A stretch of 64,000 nt of DNA from Clostridium cavendishii DSM 21758 (GCF_900141845.1 NZ_FQZB01000003.1:186001-250000); one strand, 5' to 3'; shown: positions 1-8,957, counted from the stretch's first letter. A program made the numbers and translations. The notes: generated by a model from the sequence alone, not told the origin.

Positions 1-1865
1 GGATCCACCGCAGGAAATGAACCTTGTATTGACTTTTGAATATTTCCACTAACTACTTCTTCTATTTCTGGTGATAAAGTCACTACTGTTACTGCCCTAT
101 TTTCATCTACTATTTGATTACAAATTGTTCTTGAAAGCGAAAATCTTACGTACTCTGTTAATAATTCGATGTCTTTTGTATTTCTTGAGTTATCTGCAAG
201 AGATTCCATTATAGTTACCATATCCTTTATAGGCACTTTTTCCTTTAAAAGATTTTGTAATACTTTTTGGAGTTCTCCTATTGTTAGAAGATCTGGTATA
301 AGTTCTTCTACAACAGCACTGTATTTTTCTTTAACATTATCTACTATAAGCTTAACCTCTTGTCTACCTAATAATTCATATGAATGTAGTTTTATAGTTT
401 CTGTCAAATGTGTTACCATAACAGTTGTTGGATCAACTACTGTAAGTCCTTTAATTTCAGCTTCTTCTCGCTGATCTTTATTTATCCAAACTGCTGGTAA
501 ACCAAATGTTGGTTCCATAGTTCTAATACCTGGCATTTCTGCATTTTCTCCACTTGGATCCATACATAAAAGCATATTTGACATAAGCTCTGATGAAGCT
601 ACAACTGTTCCCCTTATTTTTATAAGATATTCATTTGTTTTTATTTGCAAATTATCTCTTATTCTAATAGGCTGAACTACTATTCCCATTTCAATAGCAC
701 ATTGCCTTCTAACAGAAGCTATCCTTTGGAGTAAATCTCCTCCAGTACTTTCATCGGCAAGTGGAATAAGACCGTATCCTATTTCAACCTCCATTGGTTC
801 TACTGAAATTAAATTCATAACATTTTCTGGTTCCTTTTTTTCCATTTCTATAACAGCTTCTTCTTCACTTACCATTTCCATAATATTTTGTTTTTCTTCT
901 TCTTTTATTAAATAATATGTGCACCCACCTGTTAAAACTGCTAATGTTAAAAATGGAATTGTTGGCATATTAGGTACCAAAGCTAAGAAAAACATTAATA
1001 CAGATGCAATACCTATAGCTATAGGAAATCCTGTAAGTTGTTTTGTAATTACTTTACCAAAATTTTCAGTACTTCCTGAACGTGTAACTAAAATACCTGA
1101 AGCTGTTGATATTAAAAGTGCAGGTAACTGGCTAACTAGACCATCACCTATTGTAAGTTTTACATAAGTTTGAGCAGCTTGTGCCGCACTCATATTTTTT
1201 GAAGTTACACCTATTATTATACCTGCTATTATATTTATTCCTGTAATAATTATTGCCGCTATTGCATCTCCTTTAACAAATTTAGAAGCACCATCCATTG
1301 CTCCATAAAAATCTGCTTCCGATTGAAGATCTTGCCTTCTTTGCTTAGCCATAGTTTCATCAATAAGTCCTGCATTCAAATCTGCATCTATACTCATTTG
1401 TTTTCCTGGCATAGCATCTAATGTAAATCTTGCTGCTACCTCTGATACTCTACCAGCACCATTTGTAATTACTATAAATTGAATTACTATTATTATAAGG
1501 AAGATAATTACACCAACTATATAATTTCCTCCTATAACAAAATTACCAAACGCTTCTATTATTTTCCCTGCTGATGCTTCTGTTAATATAAGTCTTGTTG
1601 ATGATATATTAAGTCCTAATCTGAAAAGCGTTGTTACAAGTAGCAATGTAGGAAACACTGATAATTGTAAAACATTTGTTGTAAACATAGTTATCATCGC
1701 AACAACTATAGATATAGTTATATTAAATGCTATTAATATATCTAATATAAAATCTGGAAGTGGAATTATTATCATTAAAATAATTCCCATTACTCCAAAC
1801 GCCACTATTATATCTAAATTATCTTTTAAACTTAATTTTCCCTCATTTCCCTTTATCAAATTCAT
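1..1865 (-). CDS. flhA: FlhA, flagellar type III export gate protein (3' end outside window)
   Basis: FlhA is the large membrane protein of the flagellar export gate; its cytosolic domain receives FliI/FliJ and chaperone-substrate complexes. Translating from ATG at 1865 gives several hydrophobic helices, the FlhA hallmark LFRLGLNISSTR, then NGAGRVSEVAARF and DAMPGKQMSID in the conserved cytoplasmic loop, then a soluble C-terminal domain. The frame stays open to base 1 over 621 codons, so roughly the last 60-80 residues of a ~690-residue family are missing. The start is 15 bases after the fliR-flhB stop, with a G-rich Shine-Dalgarno (AAAGATGGG) overlapping the intergenic bases. It is the last visible gene of the export segment. 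The family assignment is secure. Confidence 0.95.
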   Translation of the reverse strand, partial: MNLIKGNEGKLSLKDNLDIIVAFGVMGIILMIIIPLPDFILDILIAFNITISIVVAMITMFTTNVLQLSVFPTLLLVTTLFRLGLNISSTRLILTEASAGKIIEAFGNFVIGGNYIVGVIIFLIIIVIQFIVITNGAGRVSEVAARFTLDAMPGKQMSIDADLNAGLIDETMAKQRRQDLQSEADFYGAMDGASKFVKGDAIAAIIITGINIIAGIIIGVTSKNMSAAQAAQTYVKLTIGDGLVSQLPALLISTASGILVTRSGSTENFGKVITKQLTGFPIAIGIASVLMFFLALVPNMPTIPFLTLAVLTGGCTYYLIKEEEKQNIMEMVSEEEAVIEMEKKEPENVMNLISVEPMEVEIGYGLIPLADESTGGDLLQRIASVRRQCAIEMGIVVQPIRIRDNLQIKTNEYLIKIRGTVVASSELMSNMLLCMDPSGENAEMPGIRTMEPTFGLPAVWINKDQREEAEIKGLTVVDPTTVMVTHLTETIKLHSYELLGRQEVKLIVDNVKEKYSAVVEELIPDLLTIGELQKVLQNLLKEKVPIKDMVTIMESLADNSRNTKDIELLTEYVRFSLSRTICNQIVDENRAVTVVTLSPEIEEVVSGNIQKSIQGSFPAVD

Positions 1866-1880
1866 CCCATCTTTCTCTTG

Positions 1881-3713
1881 CTACTTTTTCTTTTTTAGTT
1901 TATATACTATGGCAAGTATTTCTGCTACTGCTTGATACATATCACCAGGTATATCCTGATCTATTTCCACAGTTTCATACATTAATCTTGCTAATGGTTT
2001 ATTCTCTAAAATTGGTACATCATTTTCTTTTGCTAGTTCTTTTATTTTAACAGCTAAATGATCTGCACCCTTTGCTACAACTTTAGGTGCTTCCATTCCA
2101 CCTTCTTCATATTTTAAAGCTATTGCTATATGCGTAGGGTTTGTTATTATTACTGTAGCATCTGGCACAGCTTGCATCATTCTTCTTGTAGCTATTTCTC
2201 TTTGTTTTTGTTTAATTTTACCCTTTAGTTGAGGATCTCCTTCCATTTGCTTATATTCTTCTTTTACTTCCTGTTTTGACATTTTCATATCTTTATTATG
2301 CATTCTTTTTTGAAAAACATAATCAGCTAAAGCAATAACAATTAAAACAATAGTTATTTTCGAAAAAATTCCAACAACTAAATTTTTCACTTCGATTCCC
2401 ATACTAGGTAAACTTAAACTTCCTATTTTCATTATAGTTTCATAATTATCTTTAACAAAACTATATCCAATATATGAAAGTACTGTTACTACTATTAAGT
2501 TTTTTATTAAGTCAACGAAACTTCTCTTAGAAAACATATTTTTTAAACCTTTTAATGGGTTTAATTTTCCTAATGATGGTTTAAGAGGTTCTTTTATAAA
2601 TACGAATCCTGTTTGCATCAAACTTGCTACAATCCCTGCGATCATTATTGGAATTACTATTGGTAAATATGTTTTTGCCATTACCCACATTGTACTTACA
2701 ACTCTAGTTTTCACATAACCTTCAGTTAAATCTTTTGGAAAGCCATTTGATAAATAATAAAGAAGATTTTCTTGCATATTCTTTGTTACTGTTGTTGCTA
2801 ATACAGATATAACCAATGTACAAGTTAACAATGTAAAAGCTAAACCAACATCTTTACTTCTAGGTATTTGACCTTTTTTCTTAGCTTCCGATTTTTTCTT
2901 TGGTGTCGCTTCCTCAGTCTTATCATCTGACATAAATATTATCACAAGGGGTAAAGCATGAAATATAGAATTGAATATATCTAAAATACTATTAAAACTA
3001 GATGTCATTATTTTAACTATCATTGGTAAAATAAGTAAAAACGAACTTATTCCAACTAAAAGCTTAACTGGTAATCCTAAAATCATTATATTTAATTGTG
3101 GAACCGTTCTTGATACAAGTCCCATAGTTAAATCTGTAAATAGTATAATTAATGCTATTGGAACTGCTATTTGTATTCCTATTGCAAAAAACTTTATAAA
3201 TGCTGTAAGCACATTAGTTAAATTACTTTGAAATATTATTGTTTTACCTACATTTACAATATCAAAACTCTGAATCAAGACTTTTATAAATAAATGGTGT
3301 CCATCAACTAAAAAGAATATTAAAATAGCTATAAAATACATAAGTCTTGATAATAAAGTTGATGTATTTTTTGTATTTGGATCAAACATAGAAAGCATTC
3401 CAAGTCCAATATGCATATCCATTAAACTTCCAGCCATTTCTATAAAATAAAAACAAAGACTTGTTATATATCCTAACGTTATCCCTGTCATTATCTCATT
3501 TACACAAGATAAAATAAAGTAAAAATCCATGGCTACATTTCCTATGGTTTCATAGTTCATTGTTGAAACTGTTATGTATGCTATTATTAAAACAAAAAAA
3601 ACTTTAAGTATGTTTGGTGTACCAGTAGGAAAAAATATTGTTGTTATGGTAAAAAATGTCAAAAGTCTCAAAAATACTAATATTAAGACTATAAAAAATG
3701 CCGTATTAATCAA
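1881..3713 (-). CDS. fliR-flhB: FliR-FlhB fused flagellar export protein
   Basis: A single 610-codon frame joins two normally separate membrane components of the export gate. Residues 1 to about 258 are FliR (polytopic, five to six hydrophobic helices). At residue 261 a typical FlhB N-terminus begins (MSDDKTEEATPKKKSEAKKK), followed by four membrane segments and the cytosolic domain. The FlhB autocleavage motif NPTH is intact at 525-528. Cleavage at Asn-Pro switches specificity from rod/hook to filament substrates. The start is TTG at 3713, chosen because GGAGG lies eight bases upstream. No stop codon or restart signal was seen at the junction. Such fusions are known in clostridia. The gene lies 11 bases after fliQ. 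Confidence 0.95.
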   Translation of the reverse strand: MINTAFFIVLILVFLRLLTFFTITTIFFPTGTPNILKVFFVLIIAYITVSTMNYETIGNVAMDFYFILSCVNEIMTGITLGYITSLCFYFIEMAGSLMDMHIGLGMLSMFDPNTKNTSTLLSRLMYFIAILIFFLVDGHHLFIKVLIQSFDIVNVGKTIIFQSNLTNVLTAFIKFFAIGIQIAVPIALIILFTDLTMGLVSRTVPQLNIMILGLPVKLLVGISSFLLILPMIVKIMTSSFNSILDIFNSIFHALPLVIIFMSDDKTEEATPKKKSEAKKKGQIPRSKDVGLAFTLLTCTLVISVLATTVTKNMQENLLYYLSNGFPKDLTEGYVKTRVVSTMWVMAKTYLPIVIPIMIAGIVASLMQTGFVFIKEPLKPSLGKLNPLKGLKNMFSKRSFVDLIKNLIVVTVLSYIGYSFVKDNYETIMKIGSLSLPSMGIEVKNLVVGIFSKITIVLIVIALADYVFQKRMHNKDMKMSKQEVKEEYKQMEGDPQLKGKIKQKQREIATRRMMQAVPDATVIITNPTHIAIALKYEEGGMEAPKVVAKGADHLAVKIKELAKENDVPILENKPLARLMYETVEIDQDIPGDMYQAVAEILAIVYKLKKKK

Positions 3714-3724
3714 GGCTAAGCCTC

Positions 3725-3994
3725 CTATTGTACAATATTAGATATCATTGTAAAAATCCTTTGTGTAAACTCCATTATACTATGTAAAACCCAACTTCCA
3801 AGTAAAAGACCAACTACAGATATACCTATAAGTTTAGGTACAAAAGTTAAAGTTTGTTCTTGTATTTGTGTAGTTGCTTGAAATATACTTATTAATAGTC
3901 CAAGTACTATGGCTACTCCCAAAAATGGTGCCGAAAGCTTTAAAGATGTATACATAGCATCTTTTAATATACCTATTACCATTTGTTCTGTCAT
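3725..3994 (-). CDS. fliQ: FliQ, flagellar export gate subunit
   Basis: Small 89-residue membrane protein of the FliP-FliQ-FliR core export channel. Two hydrophobic helices are seen (about residues 18-38 and 52-74) separated by the conserved polar loop FQATTQIQEQTLTFVPK, a clear FliQ signature. Length is standard for the family. The ATG at 3994 is preceded by GAGGTGAAATAGT, a good Shine-Dalgarno. It sits between fliP (11-base gap) and the fliR-flhB fusion, the usual clostridial order. Confidence 0.95.
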   Translation of the reverse strand: MTEQMVIGILKDAMYTSLKLSAPFLGVAIVLGLLISIFQATTQIQEQTLTFVPKLIGISVVGLLLGSWVLHSIMEFTQRIFTMISNIVQ

Positions 3995-4005
3995 ACTATT
4001 TCACC

Positions 4006-4767
4006 TCACATAAAACTTTTAACTAAAGAACTTACGAGTAAATACCATCCATCTACCATTACAAATAATAATAATTTAAAAGGTAATGATACCATAGCTG
4101 GTGGTAGCATAAACATACCCATAGACATAAGTACACTTGCAACTACCATATCAATTATTAAAAATGGCAAATATATCAAGAACCCTATCTGAAATGCTGT
4201 TTTTAACTCACTTATTGCAAATGCTGGCACTACTACATACATAGGCACATTATCTTTAGTAACTTTACTTGCATCTATTTTAGATATTTCAACAAAAAGT
4301 TGTAAATCCTTTTGTCTAGTTTGATTTAACATAAAATCTCTAAGAGGTTTAGAACCTGCTTCTAAAGCCTGATCTTGTGTTATTTTATTATTCATATATG
4401 GCGTTAACGCATTATTATTTACATCATTATATACTGGTGCCATTATAAATATAGTTAAAAATATTGCAAGTCCTACAAGAACTTGATTTGGTATTGATTG
4501 CTGAGCACCTATAGCACTCTTTAAAAACGAAAATACCACTATTATTCTTGTGAAACTAGTCATCATTATAATAAATGATGGTAAAACAGAAATTATTGTT
4601 AAAAAGATTAATAACTTTATATTACTTACATAATCTTTTGGATCACTACTAGATGCTATTTTCGGATTTGGGATATCTACTGGTGCTGCATAAGCCTTAT
4701 AAGACATAAAACATACAATTCCTACTAAAAGAATCAAAAATATTGAATATTTACGTTTTTTGTTCAT
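4006..4767 (-). CDS. fliP: FliP, flagellar export gate subunit
   Basis: Core channel protein of the flagellar export gate. The 253-residue product starts with a cleavable-looking signal sequence (lysine-rich start then a hydrophobic run ending near SYKAYA), as is usual for FliP. The family motifs IIMMTSFTRIIVVFSFLK and QSIPNQVLVGLAIFLTIFIM are present, with further membrane helices at the C-terminus (MLPPAMVSLPFKLLLFV). Length matches the family. The gene lies between fliO and fliQ in a tightly spaced export-gate run. Confidence 0.96.
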   Translation of the reverse strand: MNKKRKYSIFLILLVGIVCFMSYKAYAAPVDIPNPKIASSSDPKDYVSNIKLLIFLTIISVLPSFIIMMTSFTRIIVVFSFLKSAIGAQQSIPNQVLVGLAIFLTIFIMAPVYNDVNNNALTPYMNNKITQDQALEAGSKPLRDFMLNQTRQKDLQLFVEISKIDASKVTKDNVPMYVVVPAFAISELKTAFQIGFLIYLPFLIIDMVVASVLMSMGMFMLPPAMVSLPFKLLLFVMVDGWYLLVSSLVKSFM

Positions 4768-4780
4768 TGCTTTATTACCT

Positions 4781-5143
4781 TTACTTTTTTATATTAAGCT
4801 TATTTTTTAAGTTTTCAAACTTATTATTATACATATTTAAAATCTCATCATTTAAAGCCTTCTTCTCTTTTTCTATAATATCAATTTCATCCTTTGTAAG
4901 TTTCTTTATTACTTCTACATTATTTTGTGAGGAGGTTATTATACACCCCTCCTCACCAAGCTTTATCAAAAACAAGTTACTATCTTTTGATAATGGAGTC
5001 TTTTCTAATACCTTTATGTACTTACCCCTTTGAAATTTTGAAACTTTATTAGCTCCAAGTTTCAGTGTTAGTACTATTAAAAACATTAAAATTATCATAC
5101 CGAAAAATAGTTTTACTACTGTTAAAATTAAATCAGTATTCAT
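4781..5143 (-). CDS. fliO: FliO/FliZ-type flagellar assembly protein
   Basis: Short bitopic membrane protein thought to help FliP assemble into the export gate. The 120-residue product has one N-terminal membrane helix (about residues 6-28) and then a small basic cytosolic domain with the FliO-like pattern GKYIKVLEKTPLSKDSNLFL. The C-terminal 40 residues are Lys/Glu/Asn rich and probably helical. FliO diverges strongly in sequence, so the call rests on topology, this motif and the position immediately before fliP. Confidence 0.85.
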   Translation of the reverse strand: MNTDLILTVVKLFFGMIILMFLIVLTLKLGANKVSKFQRGKYIKVLEKTPLSKDSNLFLIKLGEEGCIITSSQNNVEVIKKLTKDEIDIIEKEKKALNDEILNMYNNKFENLKNKLNIKK

Positions 5144-5155
5144 ATTTTCTCCTAT

Positions 5156-5620
5156 TTATTTTTGAACGGTTAGATCTTGAAATAATACATTAGTTAATTG
5201 ACCATCACTAAGTTTTTTGTTTATTGCAGAAGTCAACTCTTTCTTTATTGCTTCGCTACTTTTAGGATCTGTTAGTTCTTTAGAACTTTTAGTTTTAAAG
5301 AAAGTTATAATTGAATCTCTAAGAACCGCTTTTTGTGCATCTAAACCAGCACCAAAGCTTTTATCTTTTTCATTGTAAGCTACGGACACTTTTGCCTTTA
5401 CATAGCTCTTCCCACCTTCATCACTTAAATTCACTAAAAATTCATCTTTCAAGTCATAATAAGCCTCTTTTACTACGGTATTAGTTTGACCTTTCATATA
5501 CATATATACACCTGCAAAAGTACCTCCTGCAACTATTACGGCAACTACAAATATTATTATTATAAATTTTCCTGCCCCACCTTTTGCTTTTTTTTCTTCT
5601 TTTTTAGTTTCTTCAGCCAT
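5156..5620 (-). CDS. fliL: FliL, basal-body-associated stator protein
   Basis: FliL is a single-span inner membrane protein that surrounds or stabilises the MotAB stator. The product has a basic cytosolic N-terminus, one membrane helix (FIIIIFVVAVIVAGGTFAGV) and a periplasmic domain with the FliL features LKDEFLVNLSD and LRDSIITFFKTKSSKEL. An upstream GTG at 5632 is possible, but AAAGGGTG is spaced correctly for the ATG at 5620, giving 154 residues starting MAEETKK. It follows the motB stop by 17 bases. Confidence 0.92.
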   Translation of the reverse strand: MAEETKKEEKKAKGGAGKFIIIIFVVAVIVAGGTFAGVYMYMKGQTNTVVKEAYYDLKDEFLVNLSDEGGKSYVKAKVSVAYNEKDKSFGAGLDAQKAVLRDSIITFFKTKSSKELTDPKSSEAIKKELTSAINKKLSDGQLTNVLFQDLTVQK

Positions 5621-5637
5621 CTTAAAATTCACCCTTT

Positions 5638-6258
5638 CTATTTTACTACAATCAAAATATTCATTCTTCTATTTTTAGCTCTATTCTCATTAGTATTATT
5701 ATCTACTAACGGCCTAGAGTCGCCAAAACCTGCTGCTGTAAATCTTTTTTTATCTAGCTTTTTAACTTCAGTAAAATATCTTACAATACTTGTCGCTCTA
5801 GCACATGATAGCTCCCAATTACTTTCAAATTTATAGTTATTCACAGATACATTATCAGTATGTCCTTCTATTATAATATTATTATCTAAGCTATTAATTA
5901 GTATAGCTATTTTATCTAATAGCTCTTTACTATCATAAGCTAAGTCAGCCATTGAATTCTCAAAAAGTAAACTTTCTCTTATTTGAAGTTTAACTCCTTG
6001 TTCATCATTTATAACCTCAATATCTCTATTAAGATTATTTGTATTTATAAATTGTTTTACTTTAGTTAATACTTCATTATGTAAATTTTTATCTTTTACA
6101 ACATCTTCTTTTACTAAATTTTGATTTAATTGATTATTATCGGTTTTAAAGTTATAAATGGAAACTATAAATATAAAAAAAATTATACATAATAAACTTA
6201 TTAAGCTTATATTAAAATTAGTAATATTACCATCTTCATTTAATTTATCTTTATTCAT
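5638..6258 (-). CDS. motB: MotB-like stator protein lacking the membrane Asp
   Basis: MotB proteins anchor the stator to peptidoglycan and carry the ion-binding Asp of the motor channel. The 206-residue product has one membrane helix (about residues 17-36) and a C-terminal OmpA-like peptidoglycan-binding domain (about 85-206: IIIEGHTDNVSV, ELSCARATSIVRYF, NRAKNRRMNILIV). The helix reads ISLISLLCIIFFIFIVSIYN and contains no Asp or Glu, so the proton/sodium-carrying Asp (Asp32 of E. coli MotB) is absent. It is shorter than typical MotB. It overlaps motA by eight bases. It may be a structural or regulatory stator homologue rather than an ion-conducting one. Confidence 0.85.
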   Translation of the reverse strand: MNKDKLNEDGNITNFNISLISLLCIIFFIFIVSIYNFKTDNNQLNQNLVKEDVVKDKNLHNEVLTKVKQFINTNNLNRDIEVINDEQGVKLQIRESLLFENSMADLAYDSKELLDKIAILINSLDNNIIIEGHTDNVSVNNYKFESNWELSCARATSIVRYFTEVKKLDKKRFTAAGFGDSRPLVDNNTNENRAKNRRMNILIVVK

Positions 6259-7057
6259 TTATATCTTCATCCTTTTTAACATCTAAATATTCTTTCTTTT
6301 CTCTTGAAGACATATATATGTATAATTTTTCTTGTAACATAGCTGGAGTAATTCCATCTTGAATGCCTACTATAGCATCTAATATCATTTTCTTAATTTC
6401 TATTTCTTCTGCATTCTTATTTGTAAGTTTTAAACTTATAGGATTAAGTATTAAATAAGCTAATATAAGACCATAAAATGTACTTACAATTGATACTTCT
6501 ATTGAATTTGTTAACATATTAGTATCTGTGATATTATAAACACCACTCATTATTCCTATAAGGGTTCCTACAAAACCAAAAACTTGTGCATATACTGCCC
6601 AGTTTTTAAACATACTTATAAATTTCTTATGTCTTTTGTCTATATTATATATTTCTGCTTCTAATATATCAGTTATTTCCTTAAGAGACATCCCATCTAC
6701 TACAAATTGAATGCTTTTTTTAAAAAATTCATCTTCTATATTATAAAGTTCTCTGTCTAACGCCAAAAATCCTTCTTTTCTTGATATTTTTGCTATGTCT
6801 ATTAATTTTTTTATTATGTTTATTTTGTTAGATTGTTCAAATTTAAAAAATTCTTTAAATAAAAATTTTAAATTTTTTATATCTTCCTTTGAATATGTAA
6901 TTAGCATTGCACTAAAAGAACCTATAATAGTTATTAATAACGCTTTAATGTTCAAAAACATTATTAAATTTCCTTGAATAGTTATAAAAATTATAATTAC
7001 TATACTTGATAGTATCAATCCTATTAACGTAAGAGAATCTGATTTTTTCAAAATCAT
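6251..7057 (-). CDS. motA: MotA-like stator protein with altered TM3 motif
   Basis: MotA forms the pentameric stator ring around MotB. The 268-residue product has four hydrophobic segments and a cytosolic loop with LDIAKISRKEGFLALDREL-type sequence, as in MotA/PomA. The third-helix motif, normally YAPxxGxxGT, reads YAQVFGFVGTLIG, so the conserved Pro (Pro173 of E. coli) is Gln at residue 158. The second channel Pro (Pro222) is kept at about residue 206 (LILNPISLK). The change pairs with loss of the MotB Asp next door. The gene follows flbD by six bases and overlaps motB. Confidence 0.88.
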   Translation of the reverse strand: MILKKSDSLTLIGLILSSIVIIIFITIQGNLIMFLNIKALLITIIGSFSAMLITYSKEDIKNLKFLFKEFFKFEQSNKINIIKKLIDIAKISRKEGFLALDRELYNIEDEFFKKSIQFVVDGMSLKEITDILEAEIYNIDKRHKKFISMFKNWAVYAQVFGFVGTLIGIMSGVYNITDTNMLTNSIEVSIVSTFYGLILAYLILNPISLKLTNKNAEEIEIKKMILDAIVGIQDGITPAMLQEKLYIYMSSREKKEYLDVKKDEDINE

Positions 7058-7063
7058 CCCCCC

Positions 7064-7255
7064 TTACAATTTTAAATTGAATATTTTGTTTTTATATCTT
7101 ATAGTTTCTAAAATAACTTCTTCAACTGTTTCAAGAACTAAATATTTTTTACCATTTACAAGAGTTATTACTGTTTCAGGAATCTCTTCTACTTTTTCGA
7201 TATGTTCAGCATTTAATACAAATTCTTTATTATTCATTCCAGTAAGTCTAATCAT
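7064..7255 (-). CDS. flbD: FlbD/SwrD family flagellar protein
   Basis: A 63-residue soluble protein of the FlbD (SwrD) family, found in flagellar operons just before motA or fliL. In Bacillus subtilis SwrD boosts motor torque. The signature start MIRLTGMNNKEFVLN, then IEKVEEIPETVITLVNGKKYLV, is clear. It is the first gene after the flgE-flbD intergenic structure, so its expression and that of the downstream motA to flhA genes probably depend on read-through. AAGGAGGT lies just upstream of ATG 7255. Confidence 0.93.
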   Translation of the reverse strand: MIRLTGMNNKEFVLNAEHIEKVEEIPETVITLVNGKKYLVLETVEEVILETIRYKNKIFNLKL

Positions 7256-7284
7256 AAAAATACCTCCTTAAGTATGTATGCTAT

Positions 7285-7356
7285 AAAAAATGAGCTTATA
7301 TAAATTTTCCTACTTCATCGTCAGGCTTCAAAGCAATAGAAAATTTATATGAGCCC
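7285..7356 (-). terminator. Long stem-loop followed by T6 between flgE and flbD
   Basis: On the minus strand an 18-base arm (plus 7339-7356) pairs with 7292-7309 with one wobble and one C-A mismatch, enclosing a 29-base loop, and the 3' arm is followed by A then six T (plus 7285-7290). This has the form of an intrinsic terminator, but the loop is unusually long and lies only about 30 bases before flbD. It may act as a conditional terminator (attenuator) that sets expression of flbD, motAB and the export genes relative to the hook genes. Confidence 0.6.
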
Positions 7357-7485
7357 ACTTTGAGTTTAAAAAGTAAGGGAAATTATAAAATTTATTATTA
7401 TAAATATTATTGTGTTTATAATAATCTAAAATATTAATATAATTGTATTTTAAATATAAATAATTTTATAATTTCCTATACAATC

Positions 7486-7514
7486 AACAAAGAGAGAAAC
7501 TTTCTCTCTTTGTT
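7486..7514 (-). terminator. Perfect 14-bp inverted repeat after flgE
   Basis: Two perfectly complementary 14-base arms (AACAAAGAGAGAAA and its complement) separated by one base lie 24 bases beyond the flgE stop. On the minus strand the hairpin is followed by GATTGTATAGG rather than a U-run, so it is a weak intrinsic terminator at best. It could instead protect the 3' end of the flgB-flgE message. Confidence 0.45.
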
Positions 7515-7537
7515 ATAATTTTATAGTTAGTTTACCA

Positions 7538-8929
7538 CTATCTCTTAAGATTTATTATATCTTGAAGAATTTCATCCCCTGTAGTAATCATCTTACCACT
7601 TGCTTGGAAAGCTCTACTTGTAGTTATCATATCTGTAAATTGTTGTGCAAGGTCAACATTTGACATTTCAAGCATACCATTAGCTATTGAACCAAATCCT
7701 TTTGAATTATCTTCTCCACCAGAAGTATTTGTACCTGTTCTTATTATTGGTTCTCCTGAGTTAGCTGATTGTCCATAAAGGTTACCACCTAGTTTGTTTA
7801 AGCCTTCCGGATTCTTAAATCCTGCTAAAGCTAATTGTCCAACTGCTGCTACTGAACCATTTTCAAGAGTTGCATTTACTATACCTGTTTTATCAATAGA
7901 AAAAGATTTAACTTTTAAATAACTGTTTGTTGTTCCAGGAACTTTAACCTTATCTGGAATTTTTAAAGTTTTAAGCGAATCATCATAAGCACTAACCTTT
8001 TTACTTCCATCTACAAAACTTATAGTTCCATCAGTTCCTATACTTTCAATTGGTGTTCCTCCAGTAATAGCAGCTGATGCATTAAAATCACTTGGTGCTT
8101 TTATTAAATCATCATTTGCTCCTGGATTAACAGGGTCACCAGACACTGTTGCAGTTTGAGAAATTCCAGCACCTGAAAGTGCTTTATTCACAGCATCCGT
8201 AAATTGTTTGTTTGTTAATTTTCCAGAAAAATCTCCAGATATAGTTATAACATGTTGATCTACATCTGCATTGGCTGAAATAGCAGTTCCAGAAGCTGCA
8301 CCATTTTGGAATTGTATTTTATAATTATTTAATTGTGAACCTGGACTAAAATCAAATTTTATTCCACCTGCTGAAACTTGTCCAGGAGCTAACCCTGTTG
8401 CTTGTTGCTTATTATCATCATTAGTTACAGCATATCCCATTATTCTATAACCATCAGAAGTTAATAAATTTCCGTCTGCATCAAGAGTAAAAGAACCATC
8501 TCTTGAGTACATTATTTGCGATCCTGATGTTGATAATGATTGTGAATCTATATTATGCTGTCCTTTTCCATTATTAATTTTTATAGTTCCATCTGCAAAT
8601 GTTTGAGGTCCTTTACTTACCATAAAGAATCCTTCTCCATCTATTGCTGCATCTAATGCTCTTCCTGTTGGTTGTAACATACCTTGACTCATTACTGTAT
8701 TTATACTTTGTAATTGTACTCCAAGACCTACTTGTTTAGAGTTAACACCACCTTGATATAATGAAGGACCTGATGCATCTTTTACGTTCTGTGAAAGCAT
8801 ATCTTCAAATCTTACATTAGATGATTTAAATGATGTTGTTCCAACATTGGCTATATTATTACCTATAACGTCCATTTTAGTTTGGTTAACTTGCATTCCT
8901 GAAATACCTGAATATAATGATCTTAACAT
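7538..8929 (-). CDS. flgE: FlgE, flagellar hook protein
   Basis: FlgE polymerises into the hook that joins the basal body to the filament. The N-terminus MLRSLYSGISGMQVNQTKM and GNNIANVGTTSFKSS is the rod/hook signature. The C-terminus (MLEMSNVDLAQQFTDMITTSRAFQASGKM) is the matching coiled-coil half, and the middle is the variable surface domain (about residues 80-410). A TTG at 8944 would add five residues, but GGAGGT is correctly spaced for the ATG at 8929, giving 463 residues. It is separated from the preceding gene by an 85-base leader with two stem-loops. Confidence 0.97.
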   Translation of the reverse strand: MLRSLYSGISGMQVNQTKMDVIGNNIANVGTTSFKSSNVRFEDMLSQNVKDASGPSLYQGGVNSKQVGLGVQLQSINTVMSQGMLQPTGRALDAAIDGEGFFMVSKGPQTFADGTIKINNGKGQHNIDSQSLSTSGSQIMYSRDGSFTLDADGNLLTSDGYRIMGYAVTNDDNKQQATGLAPGQVSAGGIKFDFSPGSQLNNYKIQFQNGAASGTAISANADVDQHVITISGDFSGKLTNKQFTDAVNKALSGAGISQTATVSGDPVNPGANDDLIKAPSDFNASAAITGGTPIESIGTDGTISFVDGSKKVSAYDDSLKTLKIPDKVKVPGTTNSYLKVKSFSIDKTGIVNATLENGSVAAVGQLALAGFKNPEGLNKLGGNLYGQSANSGEPIIRTGTNTSGGEDNSKGFGSIANGMLEMSNVDLAQQFTDMITTSRAFQASGKMITTGDEILQDIINLKR

Positions 8930-8957
8930 AATTTGTACCTCCAAAATTTTTTTGTTT

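Noticed and set aside
5486..5836. Plus-strand open frames opposite the flagellar and glycosylation genes, such as this one.
   Set aside because: They are low-complexity shadows of real minus-strand genes without ribosome sites or recognisable domains.
7310..7338. CTGACGA in the flgE-flbD loop, resembling the hammerhead ribozyme core, followed by GGAAA.
   Set aside because: There is no credible stem II or third helix around it, so the match is short and likely chance.
7486..7514. The flgE hairpin as a full strong terminator.
   Set aside because: The U-run is missing on the minus strand, so only a weak terminator call was kept.
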